The notes beneath the pieces are model-generated. The model saw nothing but the letters and a program-made list of their open reading frames with translations. It was not told where the DNA came from and made no database searches. A program made the translations under genes and the position numbers. Below, piece after piece: positions 23,973 through 33,454 of a stretch of 64,000 nucleotides of DNA. Position 1 is the first letter of the stretch. Each line of letters begins with the position of its first letter. The stretch is from Lachnospiraceae bacterium (GTDB lineage: Bacteria; Bacillota; Clostridia; Lachnospirales; Lachnospiraceae). The stretch is from NCBI GenBank assembly GCA_022510565.1, contig JAFLTE010000006.1, positions 62,001 to 126,000 of the forward strand. Reading direction: 5' to 3'.

Positions 23973-26921
23973 TTACTTGACCGGCAATCCAAACTCTATC
24001 CGCTTCTTGGTAATCTCTTCATCTATCGTTATGGAATAATCGATGATCGTCTCACGCGGGTCGTCCTTATCATTGATTACTTTACGTATCGCATTGGTAA
24101 TGTGACGACCTGTATAGTAACCGCCGGGTACTTCTCTGATGCCCACTGTCCATTTCCACTGTTCGGTTAAAACTTCAATATCGTCAGCACTCCAAGACAG
24201 ATTCGAGAAAGCATCCTTATTGGCTGTGGCGTATCTTGCGGAGGATCCGAGCAGCGCCTCGATTTCACGTCCGAAACGCACCTGCGTATCAGTATCCGCC
24301 CACCACTTCATGAATTCCCATGAATTATTCCTAAGCTGTTCATCCTCTGTCTTGATCATCATCGTAGCGCTTCCGGTAATCATATCCGAACGGTCAATGT
24401 AGACATTGCCCTGCTCATCCACACGTTCCGTACCCGGAATCAACGTGAAATCCCACAACCCACGAATCTCGGGTGCTGATACCATCAGCGTATTATAATT
24501 GGAATATGCCATAACGCCTATAGGCATCTCCCCTGAACGGAATCTGCTGACAAAATCATATATGCTGGGAATTCCGTAATCGTTAAAGTATCTTGTGTAA
24601 TCATCAAAAGCTCTTACGCCTGCTTCCTCATCTACAATCGTATATGTACCCTCATCGTTGTACAAATTGCCGCCGTACTGGAACAGCAAGCTAAAGTACA
24701 TGGACAAATCAGGGGCATTGGATGCCACGGAAGTACTTGGCGTAGACGTACTACTGCTTCCCGCGGCAGTGGGTATCGCTATCGACATATTGTTACCCTG
24801 TATGGTCGGAAGCATCTCAATCAACTCCTGCCATGTGTTGGGTATTTCCAGTTCAAGCTCCTCCAACACATCCTTCCTGTAGAACATTACATTGAAAGTC
24901 TGCGTCTCAGGTATTGCGTAAATATGTTCATCCAGCCGATACTGCTCATAAGAACTTGCCTCATAGTGCTGCAATACATCCTGTAGATCCGAGAACTGCG
25001 TGAGATCCTCCACTGCATTTCTGAGTGCGTAGTTCACGGGTTGATCTGCGCCGACCGACAGCACCACATTGGGTCCCCGTCCCGCAACCACTGCATTTAA
25101 GAGCGCATCCGGCGCGACGATCTCTACGTTGACCTTAATGTTCGTGTTGGGAGTGAAGGTATCGTCTATCATGGACTTGAGAATTGTACCCTGATCACGT
25201 CCCGTCAGCACCCATACCGTTACAACTTCATCCGTGTCGTCATATACATCTCCGACTGCGTCATAGTCTACCACGAAAGAAGCACCGAAAGATTTGACCT
25301 CATGCCAGAGCTTCGCAAACATGGTCTCCGTATCTTTATCGGGCTTGCTGTCCACGCCGGTTACCACCAGATAATCTATATCCAGCATAGTCGAACTCAT
25401 GTTAAGGGAAGCGGTTCCCAGAGCCGTTATATTATCCTTAAAGCTGACAAACTCAAGCGTAACCTTTTGAGGCTTCTCCACAAATCTCTCCAGCTGCTGG
25501 GCCACCGTCTGCGCGGAAGCAATGCTGTCTGCTTTCTGTCCGCTGTAGGCAACCATATCATCCACAATCTTGTAGAGACGCTTGGACTCTAGATCCATGG
25601 CCTCCATTACTTCGGGATATACCTGATGTATGTTGTAATCCCTGTATTTATCCGGTGTGGCGCCTGTGTACACCAATACCTTTCTATACATCTGATTCAG
25701 ACGATAAATAGAATCTTCCAACTCCTCCAGAATGGGACCTGCGCCTCCCAGAGTCGCTTCCAATCTGATGGTATGTACCCCTTTGGTCAGATAAAATTCA
25801 TAGGGCACGCCCTCTTCATCTTCCAAATTCTTACAATTCCACTCGTTGCTGTATGCAAAGGAAATTTCCTTCATCTCTTCAAAAGGTATTTCCCCATCTA
25901 TATACACGCTTCTGCTGGACACACTGCCTCGTGAATAGTTCTGGCGTCCTTTAATCATAATATTGTAATATCCGTCTTCAGGCACTTCAAATTCCCACTC
26001 AATCCATTGACCCGAACTTCTCCATGCCTCTCCTCCGACATAATTCAGTACAGTATTGGTCACGCTGTTGGGCTGTGTGGACGGTGAGGATCTGTCATAT
26101 TTTGCATAAAGGGATGACTCTGAACGATAGGTGGAATCTTCTCCCTGAATAACATGCAGATAGTCGAGTCCCGGACCCGTGGCGCTTGTTGCGGGCTGCG
26201 ATGCGCGATACTCCGCATAGTCGGGCAGCGTCTGTACCCCTGCAACCGAAAACTTCTTTAAAACTAACGGCTCGTTCTCCGCCTCCAGCGTAATCTGATT
26301 ATTGCCCTTTTCTAAATAAAACAAATAGGGATCTGTAATATAACCCATATCATCCTTGAAATAAGCATTTTGCCAGTCGAATACTTCTATCTGTGTGGGA
26401 CGAATCTGATTGCCCTGATTATCCACTCTGACCTCGCCGCCGTTGGTCCATATCCTTGTAAAAGTTATATTGGCCGCATCCTCGAAAGGACGTTCACCGT
26501 TTATATAGACACCTCGTTCTACAGCCACACCTCTGGATTCCGGTGCAAGATATTCTATGTAGAAATTGTAAAAACCGCTCTCCGGCACATTCACATTCCA
26601 AGTAACCGTGGACGCGACACCGGTATAAAGAACTTTATCAACGCCTTCATAATCGGTATATACCTCTACATCCTGAGCATCTTCATAATCAAACAAATCG
26701 ACGTCGATGTTGCAGTCAGGATAGGCCGCATCCGCATGTACAGACAAATATTCCGTGTAAGTACCTTCTCTCTCCATACCTTCCACTCCGGCAGAAAGAT
26801 CACGTCCTGCATATTTGTCACTGAAATTTTCCGTTTCGTTTCGTGTGATTAGAATGACAATAATTGCAATCGCTGCCACAATTGCCGCTCCTGCAATTAT
26901 TTTTTTGCCGTAATATTTCAT
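23973..26921 (-). CDS. Membrane-anchored binding protein fused to two CBM-like domains (first importer)
   Basis: 982 residues, about twice the usual binding-protein length. The N-terminus has a membrane segment (residues 8-26) but no lipobox Cys, so it is tethered by an uncleaved anchor rather than a lipid. Two related beta-sandwich domains follow at about 85-228 and 285-395; both contain (E/S)GFYNFYI or DGYYNIMIKG and a (V/Y)YI(N/D)GExPFEx motif, and end with a FYLxKGxxxIxLEA strand, like CBM35/CBM6-type modules. A helical linker spans about 400-480. The family 1 binding domain covers about 565-982 (TIQGNNMSIAIPTAAG, MPIGVMAYSNYNTLM, NSWEFMKWWADTDTQ). GGAGG precedes the ATG. It is the first gene of the 27-to-13.7 kb run. 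Confidence 0.88.
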   Translation of the reverse strand: MKYYGKKIIAGAAIVAAIAIIVILITRNETENFSDKYAGRDLSAGVEGMEREGTYTEYLSVHADAAYPDCNIDVDLFDYEDAQDVEVYTDYEGVDKVLYTGVASTVTWNVNVPESGFYNFYIEYLAPESRGVAVERGVYINGERPFEDAANITFTRIWTNGGEVRVDNQGNQIRPTQIEVFDWQNAYFKDDMGYITDPYLFYLEKGNNQITLEAENEPLVLKKFSVAGVQTLPDYAEYRASQPATSATGPGLDYLHVIQGEDSTYRSESSLYAKYDRSSPSTQPNSVTNTVLNYVGGEAWRSSGQWIEWEFEVPEDGYYNIMIKGRQNYSRGSVSSRSVYIDGEIPFEEMKEISFAYSNEWNCKNLEDEEGVPYEFYLTKGVHTIRLEATLGGAGPILEELEDSIYRLNQMYRKVLVYTGATPDKYRDYNIHQVYPEVMEAMDLESKRLYKIVDDMVAYSGQKADSIASAQTVAQQLERFVEKPQKVTLEFVSFKDNITALGTASLNMSSTMLDIDYLVVTGVDSKPDKDTETMFAKLWHEVKSFGASFVVDYDAVGDVYDDTDEVVTVWVLTGRDQGTILKSMIDDTFTPNTNIKVNVEIVAPDALLNAVVAGRGPNVVLSVGADQPVNYALRNAVEDLTQFSDLQDVLQHYEASSYEQYRLDEHIYAIPETQTFNVMFYRKDVLEELELEIPNTWQELIEMLPTIQGNNMSIAIPTAAGSSSTSTPSTSVASNAPDLSMYFSLLFQYGGNLYNDEGTYTIVDEEAGVRAFDDYTRYFNDYGIPSIYDFVSRFRSGEMPIGVMAYSNYNTLMVSAPEIRGLWDFTLIPGTERVDEQGNVYIDRSDMITGSATMMIKTEDEQLRNNSWEFMKWWADTDTQVRFGREIEALLGSSARYATANKDAFSNLSWSADDIEVLTEQWKWTVGIREVPGGYYTGRHITNAIRKVINDKDDPRETIIDYSITIDEEITKKRIEFGLPVK

Positions 26922-26958
26922 GTCTTCCTCCAGATATGCGCACGCATTGATAAACTCT

Positions 26959-26999
26959 TTTATGTAAAAAGTACAAATATTTAATAAATTTTACATAAA
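26959..26999 (-). promoter_or_regulatory. Perfect 11-bp inverted repeat upstream of the first importer operon
   Basis: TTTATGTAAAA (26959-26969) and TTTTACATAAA (26989-26999), arms 30 bases apart centre to centre, about three helical turns. A weak sigma-A-like pair (TTGCGA ... TAAAAT on the minus strand) overlaps the distal arm. TACTTTTTACA on the minus strand (26963-26973) recurs at 10106-10116 in front of the AraC gene, so this may be the regulator's binding site. Confidence 0.4.
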
Positions 27000-27066
27000 T
27001 TTTTGTCTTTTTCGCAACTCAACCCTTGCTATTACATACTTGTTTTTTGCGTTTCCTGATAACATG

Positions 27067-27103
27067 AAAAAGGCAGCTATAAACAATTTTGTTCATAACT
27101 GCC
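27067..27103 (-). terminator. Intrinsic terminator of the GH13 gene
   Basis: On the minus strand GGCAGTTATGAAC pairs with GTTTATAGCTGCC around a short AAAATT loop with two interruptions, followed immediately by TTTTT (complement of 27067-27071). It separates the GH13 gene from the importer operon that starts at 26921. Confidence 0.8.
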
Positions 27104-27134
27104 AAAAATAAGCCGTTTAAATTATTGTACTTTA

Positions 27135-29264
27135 CTAACTAAACTGCAGAAAACTTTGTACAACCGGATTCTCATAGCGCAGAATAATTGCGGAAGTTGG
27201 CGGAAGCGTTACCGTCACATTACCCGATACAACCGCATATTCCTTTTCCTCCGTCGTATATCCGTCCGCCGTAGTCAGAATTAACTGCTTCATTGCGCAC
27301 TCCATCGGAACACCCAGATACCAGACCGAGAATTCCTTGGTAATCTCATAGTCATTATTATTGACTACAATCAGCGACTGCGCCTGTCTGGTGAATCTGC
27401 CGAAACCGAGCACATTGTAATCGCCTTCCATGTGTTTGAGGGAACCTGTCAAAAATTCCTTACACGTCTTATGAATACGGATAATATCCTTGTGGAAATT
27501 AATCAGTTCATGATCTTCATGTCCCCACGGATAGGTCCGCCTGTTATCCGGATCAGTAAATCCGCACACACCGGCTTCATCACCGTAATAAATGGTAGGC
27601 GCGCCGGGCCACGTCATCTGAATTACTACCGCTTCCCGCAGCACCGCCTTATTGACACCTGTATTCGCCGCTTCCGCTCCCAGCGTATTTGTCCTGCCGA
27701 CTTTGCGGTTGGTTCTGGTCAGGAAACGGGAATGGTCGTGATTGGAAAGCTCATTCATCGCCACCTGCAGGGAAGGTGTCGTAAAACTTGCTCCGTGGTG
27801 CTGCATAGCACCCCAGAAGCTGTCCACATTACCCCTCAGGTCCTCACGGTAATCGTCGCTGTGCTTCTGCATACCTGTCAAAAACCATGTCACCGGCTCC
27901 ATAAACGCATCATAGTTCATAACAGTATCCCACTCATCACCCAAAAGCCAGTCTTTGGGACTGCCGTAATGCTCCGCCAATATGATGGCATTGGGATTGG
28001 CCGCCTTGACAGTCTTGCGGAATTCCTTCCAGAATGTATGGTTAAATTCGGGGGAATGACCTAAATCCGCCGCCACATCCAGTCTCCAACCGTCTACATT
28101 GTACGGCGGGGAAACCCATTTACGCCCAATATATAGAACATAATCTATCAGATGTCTGGAATTTTCATAATTGAGTTTGGGAAGTGTATCATGTCCCCAC
28201 CACCCATCGTATGTGCTGTTGTAAGGCCACCTATGATCATCCGTGAATTGAAAATAGTCATGGTACACACTGTCCTGCGCAATGTAAGCGCCCTTCTCGT
28301 ACCCCGGTGCATTCTCATAGATCCGCTCCCTGTCCATCCACTTGTTAAAAGAACCACAGTGATTAAACACACCGTCCAAAATGACCTTAATTCCTCTTCT
28401 GTGCGCTTCCTTGACAACCTCTGCAAAGAGGTCATTGCTTGCCTCTAAGTTTTCTTTATTGGATACGCGGTCAATATATCTCGTCGCGAAACGATTCTCC
28501 TGCTGCTCCGGTGCAAGCAGTTCTCCCTCATCATGAACAATTTTACCGAAATGCGGGTCAATATAATCATAGTCCTGTATGTCGTATTTATGATTGGACG
28601 GAGACACGAACAACGGATTAAAATAAATCACATCTATTCCAAGCTCCTGAAGATAATCCATCTTATCCAATACGCCCTGCAAATCGCCGCCATAGAATTC
28701 TCTGACACCCATGGTTGCAGGGTATTTATCCCAGTTTTCAACCTTAACCGTCTTATCACCGATATACTGATACTCATTCGTCAACACATCATTGGAAGGA
28801 TCTCCGTTATAAAAACGGTCCACATATATCTGATAGAAAACCGCTCCTTTCGCCCATTCCGGTGTCTTGAAGCCCGGAATCAGCCGGAAATGATAATATT
28901 CATTGATATCCTTGCACACACCCCGCATGTCATAATAACAGGAAATCTTACCGACATGCACCTCAAAATAATAGACTAATGTCTCATTCTCCAACTGTAC
29001 AGAGTGAGAATAGTAATCAAACCTACTATCAGTTTCCGTCTTGAGCATAAGGTGCTTCTCCCCTTTGCTCACCAAAAATACTCGGTCAATATTATTTCTC
29101 TTTGAACGAAAACGAATACTGACCTCCCCGTAAGCACTCGGCTCGGGCGGGTACACATAATCCTCCGTCATATCCGAGAACAACGCTTTCCTATTGAATA
29201 CCGGACGCATGGACGTTAGGTACTGATGATTCTTTTCTACTCTCTGAAACTGACTGATATCCAT
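27135..29264 (-). CDS. GH13 neopullulanase / cyclomaltodextrinase-like enzyme
   Basis: 709 residues, no signal peptide, so cytoplasmic. An N-terminal beta domain (about 1-130) of the CBM34/N-domain kind precedes the GH13 barrel (about 140-570): VFYQIYVDRF, DVIYFNPLF, VILDGVFNHCG, DGWRLDVAAD with nucleophile Asp396, IILAEHYGSP with acid/base Glu431, and ELSNHDHSRF with Asp510. A C-terminal beta domain ends the protein. Such enzymes hydrolyse short maltodextrins or cyclodextrins. It has its own promoter and terminator, so it is a separate unit next to the importer operon. Confidence 0.9.
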   Translation of the reverse strand: MDISQFQRVEKNHQYLTSMRPVFNRKALFSDMTEDYVYPPEPSAYGEVSIRFRSKRNNIDRVFLVSKGEKHLMLKTETDSRFDYYSHSVQLENETLVYYFEVHVGKISCYYDMRGVCKDINEYYHFRLIPGFKTPEWAKGAVFYQIYVDRFYNGDPSNDVLTNEYQYIGDKTVKVENWDKYPATMGVREFYGGDLQGVLDKMDYLQELGIDVIYFNPLFVSPSNHKYDIQDYDYIDPHFGKIVHDEGELLAPEQQENRFATRYIDRVSNKENLEASNDLFAEVVKEAHRRGIKVILDGVFNHCGSFNKWMDRERIYENAPGYEKGAYIAQDSVYHDYFQFTDDHRWPYNSTYDGWWGHDTLPKLNYENSRHLIDYVLYIGRKWVSPPYNVDGWRLDVAADLGHSPEFNHTFWKEFRKTVKAANPNAIILAEHYGSPKDWLLGDEWDTVMNYDAFMEPVTWFLTGMQKHSDDYREDLRGNVDSFWGAMQHHGASFTTPSLQVAMNELSNHDHSRFLTRTNRKVGRTNTLGAEAANTGVNKAVLREAVVIQMTWPGAPTIYYGDEAGVCGFTDPDNRRTYPWGHEDHELINFHKDIIRIHKTCKEFLTGSLKHMEGDYNVLGFGRFTRQAQSLIVVNNNDYEITKEFSVWYLGVPMECAMKQLILTTADGYTTEEKEYAVVSGNVTVTLPPTSAIILRYENPVVQSFLQFS

Positions 29265-29301
29265 GTGTTATGTTTTCCTCCGAAAAACTGCATATATGGT
29301 T

Positions 29302-29330
29302 ATTGTATACTATATATTGTGTTTATTCAA
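29302..29330 (-). promoter_or_regulatory. Sigma-A promoter of the GH13 gene
   Basis: Minus-strand TTGAAT (complement of 29325-29330), 17-base spacer, TACAAT (complement of 29302-29307), located 38 bases upstream of the ATG at 29264. A GGAGG ribosome site lies in between. Confidence 0.6.
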
Positions 29331-29381
29331 GGATTTTAATCATAATTTCGCTAGATTTGGCGTTAGATGCTCTTAAACGGT

Positions 29382-29413
29382 AAAAAAGACAGCTGATAAA
29401 AACTGTCTTTTTT
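29382..29413. terminator. Bidirectional terminator
   Basis: Perfect 11-base-pair stem AAAAAAGACAG / CTGTCTTTTTT with a ten-base loop, giving U-runs on both strands. It protects the GH13 promoter from ftsH read-through. Confidence 0.8.
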
Positions 29414-29569
29414 AGAGAAGGTATTTCTTTCTTATGGGGTATAGCAAAAAACTATATAATGTATTGGGGGTTACAAGTGTATATTAGCATAGCCCCCAAA
29501 TATCGACAATACAAAGGATTCACAAATATTACAAATTCTCACCTCTGTTTTTGTGCAATTTATACAACT

Positions 29570-31423
29570 CTATGCCATTGTCGGCGATATTTCCTCCGGC
29601 TGCGGATACTTTTTATCGAAAAGCGCCTCAAACTCGTCTCTGCCGATTTTTTCTTTCTCCAGCAAAAGTTCTGCGCATTTATGCAGGATACTGCTCTGTT
29701 CCATGATAATTTCTTTTGCCTTCATATAGCACTCGTCGATGATTGCTTTCACTTCTCTGTCAATCTGCCCAGATATCTCCTCGCTGTGGCTCTTGGCGTG
29801 CGCCAAATCCCTGCCGATAAATACTTCATCGTCATCGTCATCATAGTTGATGATGCCGATATTCTCCGACATACCATAGCGGGTAACCATTCTGCGGGCA
29901 ACCTTCGTTGCCTTCTTAATATCACTCAACGCTCCCGTAGTAACATCATCGAAGATAATCTCCTCAGCAATACGCCCACCCAAAGATACCATAATATCCT
30001 GCAACATCTTACCCTTGGTTGTGAACGCTTCATCCTTCTCCGGAAGCGGCATTGTGTATCCTGCTGCCCCAATACCCGTAGGTATAATGGATACTGTGTA
30101 CACAGGTCCCACATCGGGAAGCACGTGGAACAGTATTGCATGCCCCGCCTCATGATATGCCGTAATACGCTTCTCCTTGTCGGAAATGATACGACTTTTC
30201 TTCTCCGTACCGATACCAACTTTAACAAAGGCTTTCTTAATATCATCCTGCTTTACGAATACGCGCTCATCCATCGCCGCATTGATGGCCGCCTCATTCA
30301 GAAGATTCTCCAAATCTGCTCCGGTAAATCCGGCGGTTGTCTGTGCGATCTGCGTCAAATCCACATCATCGCCCAACGGTTTATTCTCTGCGTGTACCTT
30401 AAGAATCTCTTCCCTGCCGCGCACATCCGGATGCGCCACCGTAAGTTTACGGTCAAAACGACCGGGTCTTAAAATCGCGGGATCCAATATATCCACACGG
30501 TTTGTGGCTGCCATCACGATAATACCCTCATTGACACCAAAACCGTCCATTTCAACCAGCAGCTGATTCAACGTCTGTTCACGCTCGTCATGTCCGCCGC
30601 CCATACCGGTACCTCTGCGTCTCGCCACAGCATCAATTTCATCGATAAAAATAATACATGGTGAATGTCTTTTAGCTTCCGCAAACATATCTCGTACACG
30701 GGAAGCTCCCACACCCACAAACATCTCTACAAAATCGGAACCGGATATACTGAAGAAGGGAACATTCGCCTCGCCTGCAATCGCTTTGGCAAGCAGCGTT
30801 TTACCGGTACCCGGCGCACCCTCCAGAAGGATTCCTTTCGGAATACGTGCCCCCACTTTCGTAAACTTACCGGGCTCTTTTAGAAACTCAACGATTTCCT
30901 GCAGCTCCTCTTTCTCTTCCTTCAGTCCGGCAACACCGTCCAGCTTAATCGTGTTCTCACCGCCAAGCGTCAGTCGGGCGCGGCTTCTGCCGAAATTCAT
31001 CATCTTACCGTTGCTGTTGCCGCCGGAATTTTGTGCATTCATCATAACAAATAAGAAAACGAAGGCAATCACCATAATCAGAATCGGAAAGACACTGTTT
31101 AGGAACCAACTCTCTTCAGGCACACTCTCCACACGGGGATCAAGCCCATAGTCTCTGACTAAGGCCTCTATCTCCGTCACATCGGTTACGTACAGCGTTC
31201 GCTCTTCCCCGCTCTTAAGCGTAATTTCCAAAGAACCCGTCGGCGTATCTCTATTGGGACATATGTTGACCATTGCAACTTCGTTATTTTCCAACTGCTG
31301 CACAAACTGCCCTCTGGTGTAGCCGCTGTTCTGCACCCGCAATGTACCAATCCAAACAGTGAAAAATACCAGTCCGATTATAATTACAAAATATAGGTAA
31401 AAATTCTTATTATTTTTGCTCAA
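29570..31423 (-). CDS. ftsH: FtsH ATP-dependent zinc metalloprotease
   Basis: 617 residues with a TTG start and AGAGG site. Two membrane spans (about 8-25 and 108-128) flank a small extracellular domain. The AAA+ module has Walker A ([13 protein letters not shown]), Walker B ([15 protein letters not shown]) and the second region of homology ([20 protein letters not shown]). The protease domain carries the zinc site HEAGH. FtsH is a membrane hexamer that degrades membrane and regulatory proteins; in sporulators it is needed for sporulation entry. It is the last gene of the divIC-spoIIE-tilS-hpt-ftsH run, 23 bases after hpt, the same order as in Bacillus. Confidence 0.97.
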   Translation of the reverse strand: MSKNNKNFYLYFVIIIGLVFFTVWIGTLRVQNSGYTRGQFVQQLENNEVAMVNICPNRDTPTGSLEITLKSGEERTLYVTDVTEIEALVRDYGLDPRVESVPEESWFLNSVFPILIMVIAFVFLFVMMNAQNSGGNSNGKMMNFGRSRARLTLGGENTIKLDGVAGLKEEKEELQEIVEFLKEPGKFTKVGARIPKGILLEGAPGTGKTLLAKAIAGEANVPFFSISGSDFVEMFVGVGASRVRDMFAEAKRHSPCIIFIDEIDAVARRRGTGMGGGHDEREQTLNQLLVEMDGFGVNEGIIVMAATNRVDILDPAILRPGRFDRKLTVAHPDVRGREEILKVHAENKPLGDDVDLTQIAQTTAGFTGADLENLLNEAAINAAMDERVFVKQDDIKKAFVKVGIGTEKKSRIISDKEKRITAYHEAGHAILFHVLPDVGPVYTVSIIPTGIGAAGYTMPLPEKDEAFTTKGKMLQDIMVSLGGRIAEEIIFDDVTTGALSDIKKATKVARRMVTRYGMSENIGIINYDDDDDEVFIGRDLAHAKSHSEEISGQIDREVKAIIDECYMKAKEIIMEQSSILHKCAELLLEKEKIGRDEFEALFDKKYPQPEEISPTMA

Positions 31424-31446
31424 AGTATACCTCTTTCATCAATACG

Positions 31447-31971
31447 TTAATCAAACTTTACAACGCCGACATATGGCAGATTGCGATATTTCTGGTCATA
31501 GTCCAGACCGTAGCCTACCACGAATTCGTCCGGAATCCGGAAACCTGTGTAGTCCACTCTGACATCCACTACTCTTCTGTCCGGTTTATCAAGCAATGTG
31601 CACAGCTTTACATCCGCAGGTCCTCTGTCCTTTAGCATTTCCAGCAGATAACTCAACGTTCGTCCGGAATCCACGATATCTTCCACTACTATGACATTCT
31701 TATTCCCCAACGGCTCATCCAAATCTTTAACAATCTTGACTACGCCGCTGGATTTTGTATCTCCACCATAGCTCGATACGGACATAAAATCTATAGACAC
31801 CGGCACGGTGATCCGCTTGGCAAGTTCACACATGAAAAAACTGCCACCCTTGAGCACGCAGACTAAATGCACCTGTCTTCCGGCATAGTCTTTGGAAATC
31901 TGGTCGCCAAGCTCCTGAATCCTCTTGTCCACCTCTTCCTCGCTCAATAAAACTTCAATTCGTTCCGCCAT
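31447..31971 (-). CDS. hpt: Hypoxanthine phosphoribosyltransferase
   Basis: 174 residues, standard length. The PRPP-binding loop is VIVVEDIVDSGRTLSYLLEM with the two acidic residues and SGRT, the N-terminal VCVLKGGSFF loop binds pyrophosphate, and KPDRRVVDVRVDYTGF with DEFVVGYGLDYDQKYRNLPY forms the base pocket. It salvages hypoxanthine and guanine to IMP and GMP. The 5' end overlaps tilS by 17 bases, and ftsH follows; in Bacillus HprT and TilS also work together to control ftsH expression. Confidence 0.97.
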   Translation of the reverse strand: MAERIEVLLSEEEVDKRIQELGDQISKDYAGRQVHLVCVLKGGSFFMCELAKRITVPVSIDFMSVSSYGGDTKSSGVVKIVKDLDEPLGNKNVIVVEDIVDSGRTLSYLLEMLKDRGPADVKLCTLLDKPDRRVVDVRVDYTGFRIPDEFVVGYGLDYDQKYRNLPYVGVVKFD

Positions 31972-33454
31972 AATAGCCTCCTCTTAGCTGTACCTGTAAA
32001 ATACGCTTTGTACTTTCATCCACTTTATAGCGCTCACTGATTCGATAACCCGGTATCCACAAAATGTGCGCCCCGTCAGCCAGTATGTGAATATTGTTAC
32101 GACGGGTTTTCGGAATTTTCTCGTCAATCATATATTGCTTGACGGACTTTGTGTGTAACGCCTCATCAATCGTCAGATAATCGCCCTGCTTCCTTGTACG
32201 AAGCACCAAAGACGTAGTTATTTTATCATAATCAAACCATTTCGTATATCTATTTTCCGGAATATTTTGCTGTTTTTCACAAAAAACCGTATTGTTATCC
32301 AAGACAGTAAACGCGAATTCTCCTTCATGGGGCACGGAAATTTCCGTCGGCGGTTCAATCTTATAGGACTTGTCCATGCCTTCTTTGCCCACATCCCGAA
32401 ACTCCTCCGCATCCGTACCGTGACACAGAATCAATTGTTCATACTCCTTATATGCTCTGATTCCGTAAGGCAGTGACAGCTCCTTACTGCCGCTGCTCAT
32501 CATAAGCTTCACAAGATCCGCTATATGTTGTCCGGTGATGTCTTTTCTATGGGGCGTCAGTCGCTCCATACATGCTAAAAGCACTCGTTTATACATGGCA
32601 GGGGCTTCCTCCGATAACCGCCCACACTGAATATATATGCGCCGGATACGTCCACCCGTTATATTTTCATCGGATAATGTTTCCCCGAAATATATTTCCT
32701 TCACACATCTGCCGTATATTTCCTGCGTCTGTTTCTCCAGATAGTCTTCCGTCTCCGTCAGAATATCCGCCAACTCACCCATGTGCGTCACCGCACCGCG
32801 GCATATTTCCTGCTCGGCATAAGGCAGAATATGGTGTCGTATCTTGTTGCGTGTGTATTCGTCCTCCTCATTGGTGCTGTCATGGCAATATTGGAGTCGC
32901 TGCTCTGCAAGATACTGTTCTATCTCTTCCCGCTCCAGACACAATACGGGGCGTATCACCTCTCCCCTGACGGGCCGGATGGACGAAAATCCCTTGAGGC
33001 CGCTTCCTCTGAAAATATGAAACAACATTGTTTCTGCCCTGTCATTGGCGTTGTGTGCCACCGCAATCTTACAGATTTCTTCTTTTTGGCGATATTTGCT
33101 CAATGCTTCATTATACGCTGTATACCGAAGCTGTCTGCCCGCCTCCTCCGCAGACAGTCCTCTTTCCTTGGCATAGCCGTTCATGTCCACTTTTTGAAGG
33201 TAAAAGGGTATATCCAACTCACTGCACAGCTGCTCAACGTATGCGGCATCCTGCGCAGAATCTTCACGAACGCTGTGGTCTACATGCACAGCCAGCAACT
33301 TAAACGGCATTTCCTTAGACATCCTCCATAAAAGATGAAGAAGGCAAACGGAATCTGCTCCGCCCGACACGCCCACTGCCACCAGCTCGCCGCTTTCAAT
33401 CATGTGATGCTTGTTTATGAAATTTACAACCTTATTGTACGTATTCTCCGCCAT
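31955..33454 (-). CDS. tilS: tRNA(Ile)-lysidine synthetase
   Basis: 499 residues. The ATP-pyrophosphatase loop is VSGGADSVCLLHLLW near residue 30, followed by AVHVDHSVREDSAQD and VAHNANDRAETMLFHIFRGSG, with IRPVRGEVIRPVL and DSTNEEDEYTRNKIRH, the full N-type signature. The C-terminal part has the TilS substrate-binding domains. The enzyme makes lysidine at C34 of tRNA-Ile(CAU), essential for reading AUA. It overlaps both its neighbours (23 bases with the SpoIIE-like gene, 17 with hpt). Confidence 0.97.
   Translation of the reverse strand: MAENTYNKVVNFINKHHMIESGELVAVGVSGGADSVCLLHLLWRMSKEMPFKLLAVHVDHSVREDSAQDAAYVEQLCSELDIPFYLQKVDMNGYAKERGLSAEEAGRQLRYTAYNEALSKYRQKEEICKIAVAHNANDRAETMLFHIFRGSGLKGFSSIRPVRGEVIRPVLCLEREEIEQYLAEQRLQYCHDSTNEEDEYTRNKIRHHILPYAEQEICRGAVTHMGELADILTETEDYLEKQTQEIYGRCVKEIYFGETLSDENITGGRIRRIYIQCGRLSEEAPAMYKRVLLACMERLTPHRKDITGQHIADLVKLMMSSGSKELSLPYGIRAYKEYEQLILCHGTDAEEFRDVGKEGMDKSYKIEPPTEISVPHEGEFAFTVLDNNTVFCEKQQNIPENRYTKWFDYDKITTSLVLRTRKQGDYLTIDEALHTKSVKQYMIDEKIPKTRRNNIHILADGAHILWIPGYRISERYKVDESTKRILQVQLRGGYYGGTN

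Larger units (their letters stand above)
29265..29569. other. Gene-free stretch between GH13 and ftsH
   Basis: 305 bases without a credible gene. It holds the GH13 promoter (29302-29330), a strong bidirectional hairpin (29382-29413), and a second inverted repeat TTGGGGG/CCCCCAA (29464-29470 and 29493-29499) that, read on the minus strand, is followed after about 25 bases by TTTTTT. Both hairpins can stop transcripts leaving ftsH. Confidence 0.7.

Noticed and set aside
29459-30472. Long plus-strand reading frame opposite ftsH
   Set aside because: It is the antisense of a certain ftsH gene, has no ribosome site or recognisable domain, and is Cys/His-rich in the way shadow frames are.
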